This document shows positions 1 through 5,138 of a stretch of 10,861 nt of DNA, in pieces; position 1 is the first letter of the stretch; each line of letters starts with the position of its first letter. The notes under the pieces were generated by a model. It had not been told where the DNA came from. It worked only from the letters and a program-made list of their open reading frames with translations, and searched no databases. The stretch lies in NCBI GenBank assembly GCA_031371615.1, contig JANMJY010000003.1:1-10861 (forward strand), in the 5' to 3' direction. The stretch comes from Gaiellasilicea sp031371615 (GTDB lineage Bacteria; Actinomycetota; Thermoleophilia; Gaiellales; Gaiellaceae). The translations under genes were made by a program, and so were the position numbers.

Positions 1-1
1 G

Positions 2-616
2 ACCGGAGGGCTCGTGGAGCAGGCGATCCAGCCGGCTGCCGCGGTGCTGATTCGCTCCTTCGTGGCGCCGGGGCCGCTCGTGCGCTCACGGCGCAGCCCG
101 GTCGCGATTGCCGCCGGCGGGTTCATCCTGGTCTCGCGCGCCGCCTACGAGCGGGTCGGCGGGCACGAGGCGATGCGACACGAGCTCGTGGACGACCAGA
201 TGCTTGCGGTCCGGCTCAAGGCGGCGGGGACGCCGCTGGCGCTCGCGGGCTCGGCAGGCCGGGTTCGCGTCCGGATGTATGTCGGCGCACGGGAGACGGT
301 CCGCGGGTGGCGCAAGAACACCTCTGCGGGACTGGGCGGCTCCGTCGTCGTCGCGGCGGTCCTCGCGTGCGCTGGCGTCGCCTCCTCGCTTGCACCCGCC
401 GTCGCGATCGTACGAGGCCCACGCCGGACCGGCGCTCTAGGTCTTGTCCTCCAGCTCGCCGCGCGGGGTGCCGCGGACGAGCTGTGCCCGACGCCCCGAC
501 GGGCGTGGGCGCTCTTCCCGGCGGGTGCCCTGGGGCTTTCGATCCTCTCGCTGCTCAGCTCGGTCGACAGGCTTCGGGGCGGGATCGTCTGGCGCGGCCG
601 CCGCTACGGGGTCTAG
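2..616 (+). CDS. Family 2 membrane glycosyltransferase, C-terminal part (5' end outside window)
   Basis: The frame is open to the left edge, so the start lies upstream; about 204 residues are visible. What is seen: a GGF-I-VSR..YERVGGHEA segment, then the acidic VDDQML motif, then RVRMYVGARETVRGW-KNTSAG, followed by two or three hydrophobic segments and a C-terminal WRGRRY. This order matches the C-terminal half of GT2 glycosyltransferases of the HpnB/HpnI and CrtQ type, which transfer sugars to hopanoid or carotenoid lipids at the cytoplasmic membrane. The W-K-N stretch would correspond to the acceptor-side QxxRW-like motif, and the terminal hydrophobic segments to membrane helices. The actual lipid acceptor cannot be inferred from this fragment. 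There is no overlap with the next gene; an AT-richer gap of about 80 bases follows. Confidence 0.8.
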   Translation, partial: TGGLVEQAIQPAAAVLIRSFVAPGPLVRSRRSPVAIAAGGFILVSRAAYERVGGHEAMRHELVDDQMLAVRLKAAGTPLALAGSAGRVRVRMYVGARETVRGWRKNTSAGLGGSVVVAAVLACAGVASSLAPAVAIVRGPRRTGALGLVLQLAARGAADELCPTPRRAWALFPAGALGLSILSLLSSVDRLRGGIVWRGRRYGV

Positions 617-641
617 CCCGATGACCAGTCGGAATGCGCGC

Positions 642-698
642 TTGCCATTAATGTTGTATAGTGTCCGTAGATAGTTTGTCTAACTAGGAGGGAACAGC
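642..698 (+). promoter_or_regulatory. Intergenic regulatory region with inverted repeat TAGTT-N5-AACTA and strong RBS
   Basis: This gap is AT-richer than its surroundings. It contains a perfect inverted repeat, TAGTT at 672-676 and AACTA at 682-686, separated by 5 bases. ATAGT also occurs twice as a direct repeat (658-662 and 671-675). A strong Shine-Dalgarno, AGGAGG at 686-692, overlaps the right half-site and lies 5-6 bases before the ATG at 699. TTGCCA at 642-647 could be a -35 element, but no well-spaced -10 is evident. A repressor bound to the palindrome could block both transcription and ribosome access. The dyad size resembles MarR-family operators, which is inference; no regulator gene is visible nearby. 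Confidence 0.4.
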
Positions 699-911
699 AT
701 GAGCACCACAGAACTGCAGCCGGAGACGACTACGTGGCCCGAGTTTGCCGAGGGGCTGTACGGCTTCCTCACAGGTCGCGGCGCGACCATCGAGTACGAC
801 CTCGACGGGCTCGAGATCCTCGTTCCACGAAGTGCGAACGACAGCTCGCCCCAGGCCAAGTGGAAACTGAACGGGATCGTCCGGATCCGCACGTCGGAGA
901 GAGGAAAGTAG
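699..911 (+). CDS. Small acidic protein of unknown function (70 aa)
   Basis: I do not recognise this family. It is supported as a real gene by its ATG start, an excellent AGGAGG ribosome binding site 5-6 bases upstream, and a soluble folded-looking sequence: a Trp/Phe-rich N-terminal helix (WPEFAEGLYGFLTGRGA, about residues 13-29), then alternating beta-like stretches (TIEYDLDGLEILVP and KWKLNGIVRIRT). There are no Cys residues, no signal peptide and no membrane segment. It is the first gene after the palindrome-bearing gap and lies 7 bases before the next ORF, so the two may be co-transcribed. The charged C-terminal tail SERGK is short. It could be a small regulatory or ligand-binding protein, but nothing here fixes a function. 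Confidence 0.65.
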   Translation: MSTTELQPETTTWPEFAEGLYGFLTGRGATIEYDLDGLEILVPRSANDSSPQAKWKLNGIVRIRTSERGK

Positions 912-918
912 CTCCGTC

Positions 919-1245
919 GTGCTGGACGTCTTCGCCAACGTCGAGATCGAGTTCGGCACTGGTCGCGGTCGCCTCGTCGGGGAGGGACAACACCTCGTCC
1001 TCTACGTCGACGAGCCCTCGGCGCTGATCGGTGTCGTCGAGCGCCGCTCGCTCCGGGTCCTGGCCGAGAGACTTACTCGGGCCGGGTTGACACTCCGCGT
1101 ACGCAGCGGCGACCGGCTGCTTCTCCTGGCCGGTCGCGATGCCAAGACCGGCATCCTGACCCGCCTGCTCCGCCTGCCAGGCGTCCAGCTCAGCCCGCGG
1201 TTTGCCCTTCGCTCCGCTCTCGGCCGGGGTCACCCCCGGCCCTGA
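919..1245 (+). CDS. Small protein of unknown function (108 aa)
   Basis: This reads from a GTG at 919 to a TGA at 1243-1245. The preceding purine-rich stretch (GAGAGGAAAG, 899-908) is a distant ribosome binding site, so the start is uncertain; translation may instead be coupled to the 70-aa gene ending 7 bases upstream. The product looks like a compact alpha/beta protein: N-terminal beta-rich segment (VEIEFGTGRGRLVG, EGQHLVLYV), a helix (RSLRVLAERLTRAG), a strand pair (LTLRVRSGDRLLLLAG), then a basic C-terminal helix (TGILTRLLRLPG). It has no Cys, signal peptide or membrane helix. I do not recognise the family. It shares its reading frame with the selenoprotein candidate downstream, separated only by this TGA and 24 bases. 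Confidence 0.6.
   Translation: MLDVFANVEIEFGTGRGRLVGEGQHLVLYVDEPSALIGVVERRSLRVLAERLTRAGLTLRVRSGDRLLLLAGRDAKTGILTRLLRLPGVQLSPRFALRSALGRGHPRP
1222..1241 (+). other. Perfect GC hairpin at the 3' end of the 108-aa gene
   Basis: GGCCGGGG (1222-1229) and CCCCGGCC (1234-1241) form a perfect 8-bp stem with a 4-base loop, ending 1 base before the TGA stop at 1243. There is no T-tract, so it is not a classical intrinsic terminator. It may mark an mRNA processing or stability boundary between the 108-aa gene and the selenoprotein candidate. In DNA of this GC content chance is a real alternative. Confidence 0.35.
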
Positions 1246-1269
1246 GCGGGCCGCTTGGAGAGCCAAGAG

Positions 1270-1860
1270 GTGCATCAGTTCCCTCCCTTCCAGCTTGACG
1301 GCGCCGACGGCAAGGTCGTCACCGACCGTGACTTCGCGGGGCATCCGGCTGTCGTGTACCTCGCGCGGCACCCTGGCTGAAACGTCTGCCGCACCTACCT
1401 TCGCCGTGTCGCGGAGGCCATTCCCGAGATCGAGGCCGCAGGCGCCAGACTGTATGTCGTCACCCCGCAGCGCGCTGCTCGGGCCGCTGACTGGCGAGAT
1501 GAGCTTTCCCTCGGGAGGGCCGTCGTGATCGCCGACCCGGAACGCACACTCTACGAGGCGCTCGGGGCACGCCGCCCTGCGCCGCTCTGGCTGCTGCGCC
1601 CCCGAGTAGTGATCGTGGGCTTGCGGGCGCTCATCGCCCGCGAACGGATTTGGCGGACTCCCGGTGACGACACACTCCAACTCGGGGCCGACGTCGTCGT
1701 CGGCGGGGATGGCCAGATCGCGTACCTGCACCTCGCCTCTGACGCGGCCGACCGTACTCCGCCGCAGGATCTCGTCGCCGTGGTACGTGAGCTTGACCAC
1801 GATCGGACTACCGGCATCGCTCACGAGACCCGGGCCACGAGTCACGGACTGGCACGATGA
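1270..1860 (+). CDS. Peroxiredoxin-like (PRXL2/SelU-type, AhpC/TSA superfamily) selenoprotein with in-frame TGA as Sec37
   Basis: Read through the TGA at 1378-1380, this frame gives a 196-residue thioredoxin-fold protein matching the full length of bacterial AhpC/TSA-like PRXL2 proteins. N-terminal beta segment FPPFQLDGADGKVV (4-17), redox loop YLARHPG-U37-N-V-C40-R, helix RTYLRRVAEAIPEIEAAGA, strand RLYVVTPQ, then IADPERTLYEALGARR, a basic WLLRPRVVIVGLRAL stretch, LQLGADVVVGGDGQIAYLH and a terminal helix. Family members normally have RHFGCPFCR, so the TGA sits exactly on the first redox Cys, giving UxxC as in eukaryotic SelU. A bacterial-SECIS-like hairpin follows (separate entry). Start choice: GTG 1270 has GGAGAG (1257-1262) 7 bases upstream. 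Gene callers would start at GTG 1525 and lose the active site. Expected role: thiol/selenol peroxide or disulfide reduction. Alternative: a nonsense-mutated pseudogene, or a sequencing error of TGC to TGA. Confidence 0.75.
1378..1417 (+). promoter_or_regulatory. UGA codon plus candidate bacterial SECIS hairpin
   Basis: TGA at 1378-1380 is followed, 17 bases later, by CCTTCGC (1398-1404) pairing with GCGGAGG (1411-1417): seven consecutive pairs including one T-G wobble, with the six-base loop CGTGTC (1405-1410). The apical loop starts 24 bases after the UGA and has G as its second base. Published rules for bacterial SECIS elements (stem-loop inside the coding region just after UGA, apical loop roughly 16-37 bases away, G among the first two loop bases) are met. 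The E. coli fdhF element also has a 6-base loop containing GU. The hairpin lies in coding sequence and keeps the frame. The geometry is seen directly; SelB binding is inference. Confidence 0.65.
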
Positions 1861-2060
1861 ACGCCTCCTCCACCAAAGCGACGTCGTCGAGATTGCTGCT
1901 GTCGCGCGCTGCGAGAGCGTCGACGAGGATCGGCCAATGCCACCCGAGGCACCGACGACCAGGATGCACGCCCCGGAAAGCGATCTGCTCGTGCGACTGG
2001 GTTCGAGCGATAACGACCAGCGAGACGTCCCCGCGAGTGCCTTGACGCCGTGACACGACT
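1861..2060. other. Non-coding or decayed stretch between peroxiredoxin-like gene and dps
   Basis: No ORF here looks like a functional gene. The minus strand encodes a Rossmann-like fragment, ILVVGASGGIGR (about 1937-1972), continuing after a one-base frame change as PILVDALAARD. This could be the debris of an NAD(P)-binding SDR/epimerase gene. The match is short and occurs in only one block, so chance is not excluded. The plus strand shows only low-complexity, Ser/Arg-rich shadow translations. Confidence 0.25.
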
Positions 2061-2094
2061 GCCTGATTTGGACGACGAACGACATCAAAGGAGA
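2042..2094 (+). promoter_or_regulatory. Candidate promoter and RBS for dps
   Basis: TTGACG at 2042-2047 is a good -35 hexamer; TGATTT at 2064-2069 is a weak -10 at 16-base spacing. A strong Shine-Dalgarno AAAGGAGA (2087-2094) lies 4 bases before the ATG at 2099 and fixes the dps start. The ribosome binding site is firm; the promoter call is tentative. Confidence 0.4.
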
Positions 2095-2098
2095 CTCG

Positions 2099-2596
2099 AT
2101 GATCGGTGACACAAGACGGATGTTCGCAACACGTATTGATGTCCCAGCCGAGGCGCGTGAGGCACTCGTGGCGCTGCTCAACGCGCGGCTGGCGGATGCG
2201 TTCGATCTGTATTCCCAACTCAAGCAGGCCCACTGGAATGTGAAGGGAAGCGACTTCATTCAGCTGCACGGGCTCTACGACGCGGTCGCGGCGGACGTGC
2301 TCGAGCACGTCGACCTGATCGCCGAGCGCGCGACGGCCCTCGGCGGGCTCGCACTCGGTACCGCGCGGCTTGCCGCGTCCGCCTCGTCGCTGGACGAGTA
2401 TCCACTCGATGCAGTCGCCGGCCGCGACACGATCACGGTGATCGCCGACCGCCTAGCAGCCTACGGCCGTGCGGTCCGCGCCGCGATCGATAAGGCATCC
2501 GAGCTGGGTGACCAAGACACCGCCGACCTCTTCACGGAAGTCTCGAGGGCGATCGATAAGCACCTCTGGTTCGTCGAAGCACACCTGCAGACATAA
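2099..2596 (+). CDS. dps: Dps ferritin-like DNA-binding protein
   Basis: This is a 165-residue member of the Dps family, the usual length. Dps forms a dodecameric shell that oxidises Fe(II) with hydrogen peroxide, stores iron and often coats DNA during starvation or oxidative stress. The inter-subunit ferroxidase residues are all present with family spacing: H45 (in KQAHWNVKG), H57, D72 and E76 (EHVDLIAER), corresponding to H31, H43, D58 and E62 of Listeria Dps. W46 and the following F53 are also typical. The N-terminal extension before the first helix is short (about 16 residues, RR at 6-7), so DNA binding through a long Lys-rich tail is not obvious. The start is supported by AAAGGAGA upstream. 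It stands as its own transcription unit downstream of the peroxide-related selenoprotein candidate. Confidence 0.95.
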   Translation: MIGDTRRMFATRIDVPAEAREALVALLNARLADAFDLYSQLKQAHWNVKGSDFIQLHGLYDAVAADVLEHVDLIAERATALGGLALGTARLAASASSLDEYPLDAVAGRDTITVIADRLAAYGRAVRAAIDKASELGDQDTADLFTEVSRAIDKHLWFVEAHLQT

Positions 2597-2945
2597 GCCC
2601 ATCGGCGGGGAGGAGCCGCGACCTCCTGCGTGGCACAACCGTTCGGCGACGGCGACGGGTGCCATCGATCGCCGTGCAAAGCGCTTCACGGACGTCGTGC
2701 GCGGCGCGTGCCTTCGCCCAGCTCGTGCTCACGCCGGGCGGCTCTCGCGATCGCGAGGAGTTGGCCTGGCCAACCGCTCGTCTCCGAACTGGTTTGTTCG
2801 TGTGGCCGGATCACGAACGTGACTAGAAAGTGGCTATTTCCGGGTATTTCTACCAGACGCTTGGTCCACAGGATTGGGGCCACAGCATGATTTGCCGGGT
2901 CTGATAAGACAACGCAGCATCCTCATTTGCAGGTACTTTGAGAAG
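2597..2945. other. Gene-free, palindrome-rich scar region
   Basis: No supported gene. Three perfect inverted repeats lie within 75 bases: CTCGCGATCGCGAG (2744-2757), TTGGCC-T-GGCCAA (2761-2773) and GTTCGTG-N9-CACGAAC (2796-2818). From about 2790 to 2945 the base composition is clearly less GC-rich than the flanking genes, consistent with foreign DNA. A decayed tRNA 3' fragment lies at about 2607-2637 on the minus strand. TTTGCAGGTA at 2926-2935 recurs at 9745-9754, next to the second long repeat copy. Confidence 0.5.
2607..2637 (-). repeat. Decayed tRNA 3' fragment (tRNA-Gly/Asp-like), possible old att scar
   Basis: Read on the minus strand, the sequence runs through an anticodon-loop-like GTGCCAC (anticodon GCC), the 3' anticodon stem GCAGG, variable loop AGGTC and the start of the T stem GCGG. 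It then jumps to an acceptor-like CTCCTCCCC, lacking the T loop. The sequence upstream on the minus strand resembles that of the two long repeat copies at translation level (M-[NK]-R..ARRS..PV/IV...CHAGGRG). It cannot be a functional tRNA. Confidence 0.3.
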
Positions 2946-3124
2946 CGGGAGCGACGGGACTCGAACCCGCGACCTCCGGCGTGACAGGCATGTTCCACGG
3001 AAGCGACGATGGGCGACGATCGACGTGCTATCGCTCTATTCATGCGGCTCCGCAGGTCTTCTACGCTGATTTGCGCACGATTACGTAGGCTCGATTTCGA
3101 GCGTTTGCTGCCCTTCTGCTGCCC
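2946..3124 (-). repeat. Long direct repeat copy 1 with 3' half of tRNA-Asp(GUC); candidate att site
   Basis: This copy is about 92% identical (14 mismatches over 179 bases, by eye) to 9760-9938 in the same orientation; the first 53 bases are identical. On the minus strand, 2989 down to 2946 is the 3' half of a tRNA-Asp: anticodon loop CTGTCAC (GUC), variable loop AGGTC, T arm with GTTCGAGTCCC, acceptor strand CGCTCCC and discriminator G. The 5' half is missing, so this is not a working tRNA. Integrases commonly recombine at this segment from anticodon loop to 3' end, which makes it a candidate attachment-site scar. The remaining ~135 bases preserve an open minus-strand frame (GQQKGSKR...) in both copies, possibly the tail of a lost integrase. 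Confidence 0.7.
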
Positions 3125-3294
3125 AGACGCTTCGCCGCCGAGTCGAGGGTGATAGCCGCCGTCGGCCATGCTTCGACGGCCTTCCCGGGCGTATTTTGGT
3201 CGGCGGGAATGGGCGCGGAAGCTAGACCGCTAAGAGCGGGCGCGCGGCGGCCTCGGGGGAGAGCACGCTGCGTCCACCCGACGACCCGCCGTCG
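3125..3294. other. Intergenic, nothing recognised
   Basis: No gene, RNA or repeat is recognised between the repeat copy and the GFA-family stop codon at 3295. Translations here are short and shadow-like. Confidence 0.4.
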
Positions 3295-3714
3295 TTAGTC
3301 CAACTCCTTGCGTTGAGGGAGGGCGTCAGTGATCTCGAACCACGGCGCCTTGGAGCCGACAAAGATGTGTTCCGTCGGTCGTATGGAGGGGGCGTCCACG
3401 AGTGAGCCCATCGCGATGTGCACGAAGGCACCGTCGCGCACGACGGAGAACAACAATGACCCGCAGACGCCGCACCGCGTATCGTTTGCGTTCTCTTCCC
3501 CGACGATCAACAGCTTGTCCGGTCCGGTCGTGATCGCAAGCTTCTTCCGCTCGATGCCGGCGAACGCTTTGAAGGCCGTTCCGGTCGCGGCGCGGCATCG
3601 CGAGCAGTGACAGTTCGCCGCGTACAGAAACGCGTCCGCCACTTCGTAGCGAACAGCACCGCACTCACAAGCTCCTGCGAGGAGACGGTCGGTCGCGTTG
3701 CTTTCGTTCGGCAA
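3295..3714 (-). CDS. GFA/CENP-V (DUF636) family zinc protein
   Basis: This 139-residue protein has the length and full cysteine pattern of the GFA family (glutathione-dependent formaldehyde-activating enzyme fold): C16-x-C18 in GACECGAVRYE, C35-H-C37-x-x-C40 in NCHCSRCR, and C81-x-x-C84 in TRCGVCGS, seven Cys binding two zinc ions. Conserved GTAF, the IxxGSLVD-like segment and the C-terminal PWFEI fit. Most members are not proven formaldehyde enzymes, and actinobacteria generally use mycothiol rather than glutathione, so the substrate is unknown. Start choice: TTG (minus strand, 3714-3712) with GGAGAAGAGGAG about 6 bases upstream. A longer in-frame ATG at 3993 would add a non-homologous, low-complexity extension. 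A decayed YciI-like gene lies upstream on the same strand. Confidence 0.88.
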   Translation of the reverse strand: MPNESNATDRLLAGACECGAVRYEVADAFLYAANCHCSRCRAATGTAFKAFAGIERKKLAITTGPDKLLIVGEENANDTRCGVCGSLLFSVVRDGAFVHIAMGSLVDAPSIRPTEHIFVGSKAPWFEITDALPQRKELD

Positions 3715-3745
3715 TGAAGGCTCCTCTTCTCCGCGTGATTTGTCC

Positions 3746-3762
3746 GAACGTAACGACCGTTC
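3746..3762. promoter_or_regulatory. Inverted repeat upstream of the GFA gene
   Basis: GAACG (3746-3750) and CGTTC (3758-3762) form a perfect dyad with a 7-base spacer, about 32 bases upstream of the TTG start. It is operator-sized and placed where a repressor could act, but there is no further support and short dyads arise by chance. Confidence 0.2.
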
Positions 3763-3880
3763 CCGGCCGCCGTTCTCATCGGTCGGGGGTATTCCCGAGG
3801 GCTGGCCCACCTCACCCAGAGCATCGTCTCCTCCAACGCTGAACGGAGGGCAGCTAGCGCCTTTGAGCCGTGGTGGGTGG

Positions 3881-4300
3881 TCAGTTCCCCCAGAGCGGCC
3901 GGACCTCGATCGTCCCCGTCTGGGCGACAGGGTGTCCGGCCGCGATCTCGACGGCCTCCTCCAGGCTGCTGCACTCGATGACGGGACGTGCAATGGCGTT
4001 TGTCCCGCCTCCGCCGCGAACGACAGGAAGTTCTACAGAGAGGAGTTGCCGCATCAGCTGCGCGGCGTTCGTGCCAGCGGACTCGATCCGGCGCGAAGCC
4101 CAGGCGGGTGGGACACAGCACGAGCGCGTAGGCCGTCGCGCTTCCCATCCGGCCCTGGACCAGGCGACAGCCGCTACCCGGAGTCGAGTTCGGTGCGGCG
4201 CCCCGGTGTCGCCAGTACGAGCTTGTCGGGACTGATGTCGGCGACGCGCGGTTCCTCGCCTTCGAACAACACGACGTAGCTCGGGCTGCTGTACGAACTC
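3881..4300 (-). pseudogene. Decayed YciI-like (YCII/DGPF domain) gene
   Basis: The last ~40 codons (stop at 3881-3883) encode IECSSLEEAVEIAAGHPVA followed by TGTIEVRPLWGN, a good match to the C-terminal helix and last strand of YCII/DGPF-domain proteins, whose usual ending is EVRP. Upstream the expected middle (DGPF..TKE..GG) is absent or scrambled, the frame being Arg-rich. A candidate N-terminal piece (SYVVLFEGEEPR) appears in another frame at roughly 4250-4290, ending in its own stop. At least one frameshift and substantial decay are needed to join them. YciI-like proteins are small ferredoxin-like-fold enzymes or sigma-factor partners of mostly unknown function. The exact upstream limit is uncertain; the rest of 3763-3880 and 4300-4450 shows no gene. 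Confidence 0.45.
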
Positions 4301-4453
4301 AACGATGACGCGCCCGATGCTGCCGGCCGCAATGTCGTCGTGGGACGCGCGTGGTCGGGCTTGTGCTCCCTCCATGTTCCCTCGGCGGAAGTAGATCTGA
4401 GGTGAGAGTAACGGGTGGGCCAGCGCTGGCGAATTCGCGGCTTACTGTGGATC

Positions 4454-4459
4454 TAGGAT
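4454..4459 (+). promoter_or_regulatory. Candidate -10 element for a leaderless transcript
   Basis: TAGGAT at 4454-4459 lies 6 bases before the GTG at 4466. With a normal -10 to start-site distance, transcription would begin at or next to the GTG, giving a leaderless mRNA, as is common in actinobacteria. No Shine-Dalgarno precedes this GTG, which supports the idea. No good -35 is seen. Confidence 0.35.
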
Positions 4460-4465
4460 GGGCGC

Positions 4466-5017
4466 GTGGTGACACCGGATTTGTCGCTAGCGGCGCCGAT
4501 CAGCACGGAGCGGCTCGACCTCGTGCTGTTGACCGCCGCCTGGCTGCGTGGGTATGTCGAGGGGGGGTCTCTCCCCGAGCTCGGATTTACCGACCCGGAC
4601 GGCTTCCTCTCCGGTGCGGATCATGTCGTCGGCTTGCGGATCGCCCAGTTGGAGAGCGACCCTACCCAGGAGCCGTGGCTGCTGCGCGCGATCGTCTTGC
4701 GGGAAAGCGTTACCGCCGTGGGTTATGTGAACTTCCACGCGCCGCCGGATGACCGCGGGATGGTCGAGATCGGCTATCAGGTGCTGCCTGCATATCGACG
4801 CGGGCGCTGCGCGACCGAGGCCGCGCAGGGCATGTGGGACTGGGCGGCGCGGCACGGCGCGCGCGTGCTTCGGGCCTCGATCGCACCGGACAACTTTCCC
4901 TCGCTTGCGCTCGTGCGCCGGGCAGGCTTCGTTCCGGTGGGGGAGCAGATCGATCAGATCGACGGGCTCGAGCTCATCTTCGAGAAGCCCGTCGAGCCTG
5001 ACGCGGCGAACCTGTAG
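4466..5017 (+). CDS. GNAT-family N-acetyltransferase (RimJ/RimL type)
   Basis: The 183-residue protein begins TERLDLVLL (14-22), the usual N-terminal motif of RimJ/RimL-like acetyltransferases. It contains the acetyl-CoA binding core at 101-127: IGYQVLPAYRRGRCATEA followed by an amphipathic helix, in which R111/R112-G113-R114-C115-A116 stands for the Q/RxxGxG/A pyrophosphate loop. The C-terminal IAPDNFPSLALVRRAGF (139-155) is motif B with the conserved Asn and the RxGF helix. The insert at 44-75 may form the acceptor-side lid. The acceptor (protein N terminus, small amine or antibiotic) is not identifiable. The start could be either of two adjacent GTG codons (4466, 4469). It is the first gene of a plus-strand group running to 7850; the next GNAT follows after 121 bases of leader-like sequence. 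Confidence 0.88.
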   Translation: MVTPDLSLAAPISTERLDLVLLTAAWLRGYVEGGSLPELGFTDPDGFLSGADHVVGLRIAQLESDPTQEPWLLRAIVLRESVTAVGYVNFHAPPDDRGMVEIGYQVLPAYRRGRCATEAAQGMWDWAARHGARVLRASIAPDNFPSLALVRRAGFVPVGEQIDQIDGLELIFEKPVEPDAANL

Positions 5018-5039
5018 GGTGGCGCCGTCCGTCCCCGAG

Positions 5040-5133
5040 CGAAAGGAGGCCGTTTCGATGTCACCCATCTCGTGCCTCCTCGCCGTGCCGGGTCGCTGAT
5101 CTGCGCCGCGAGGACGCGCTCCTCGCGAAAGGA
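5040..5133 (+). promoter_or_regulatory. Attenuator-like leader before the dual-GNAT gene
   Basis: Four mutually complementary segments are seen: 1 = AGGAGGC (5044-5050, the leader ORF's Shine-Dalgarno), 2 = GCCTCCTCGC (5074-5083, inside the leader ORF), 3 = GCGAGGA (5108-5114), 4 = TCCTCGC (5120-5126). Pairings 1:2, 2:3 and 3:4 are each 7 perfect bp; 3:4 extends to 8 bp (5107-5114 with 5120-5127) around a 5-base loop. TCCT of segment 4 can instead pair with AGGA (5130-5133) of the main gene's AAAGGA ribosome binding site. CGAAA/TTTCG (5040-5044 and 5053-5057) also brackets the leader ribosome binding site. This matches the logic of translational attenuators such as those before erm and cat genes; regulation itself is inference. 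Confidence 0.4.
5058..5099 (+). CDS. Putative 13-residue leader peptide
   Basis: ATG at 5058 is preceded by a strong AAAGGAGG (5042-5049, 8 bases away) and runs MSPISCLLAVPGR before a TGA at 5097-5099. It lies 39 bases upstream of the dual-GNAT start. A ribosome binding site this good on an ORF this short, with competing hairpins after it, suggests a regulatory leader peptide. It could also be a chance ORF. Confidence 0.4.
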   Translation: MSPISCLLAVPGR

Positions 5134-5138
5134 TCCGC

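Noticed and set aside
1243..1245. A second in-frame TGA that could be Sec, fusing the 108-aa protein to the peroxiredoxin
   Set aside because: No redox motif surrounds it, a Shine-Dalgarno and GTG start follow within 27 bases, and the peroxiredoxin N terminus begins naturally at 1270.
769..2259. Very long minus-strand open frame (496 codons) across the small genes and the selenoprotein candidate
   Set aside because: It is an antisense shadow in high-GC DNA: Arg/Ser-rich, no domain, and it overlaps several better-supported plus-strand genes.
2946..2989. Functional tRNA-Asp gene
   Set aside because: The 5' half (acceptor 5' strand, D arm, 5' anticodon stem) is absent here and in the copy at 9760-9803.
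3715..3993. N-terminal extension of the GFA protein from an upstream ATG
   Set aside because: The added 93 residues are low-complexity and not part of the family; a strong ribosome binding site sits before the TTG at 3714.
3507..4148. Minus-strand 213-codon frame upstream of the GFA gene
   Set aside because: Arg-rich with no homology; the GFA gene and the YciI remnant occupy other frames of the same DNA.
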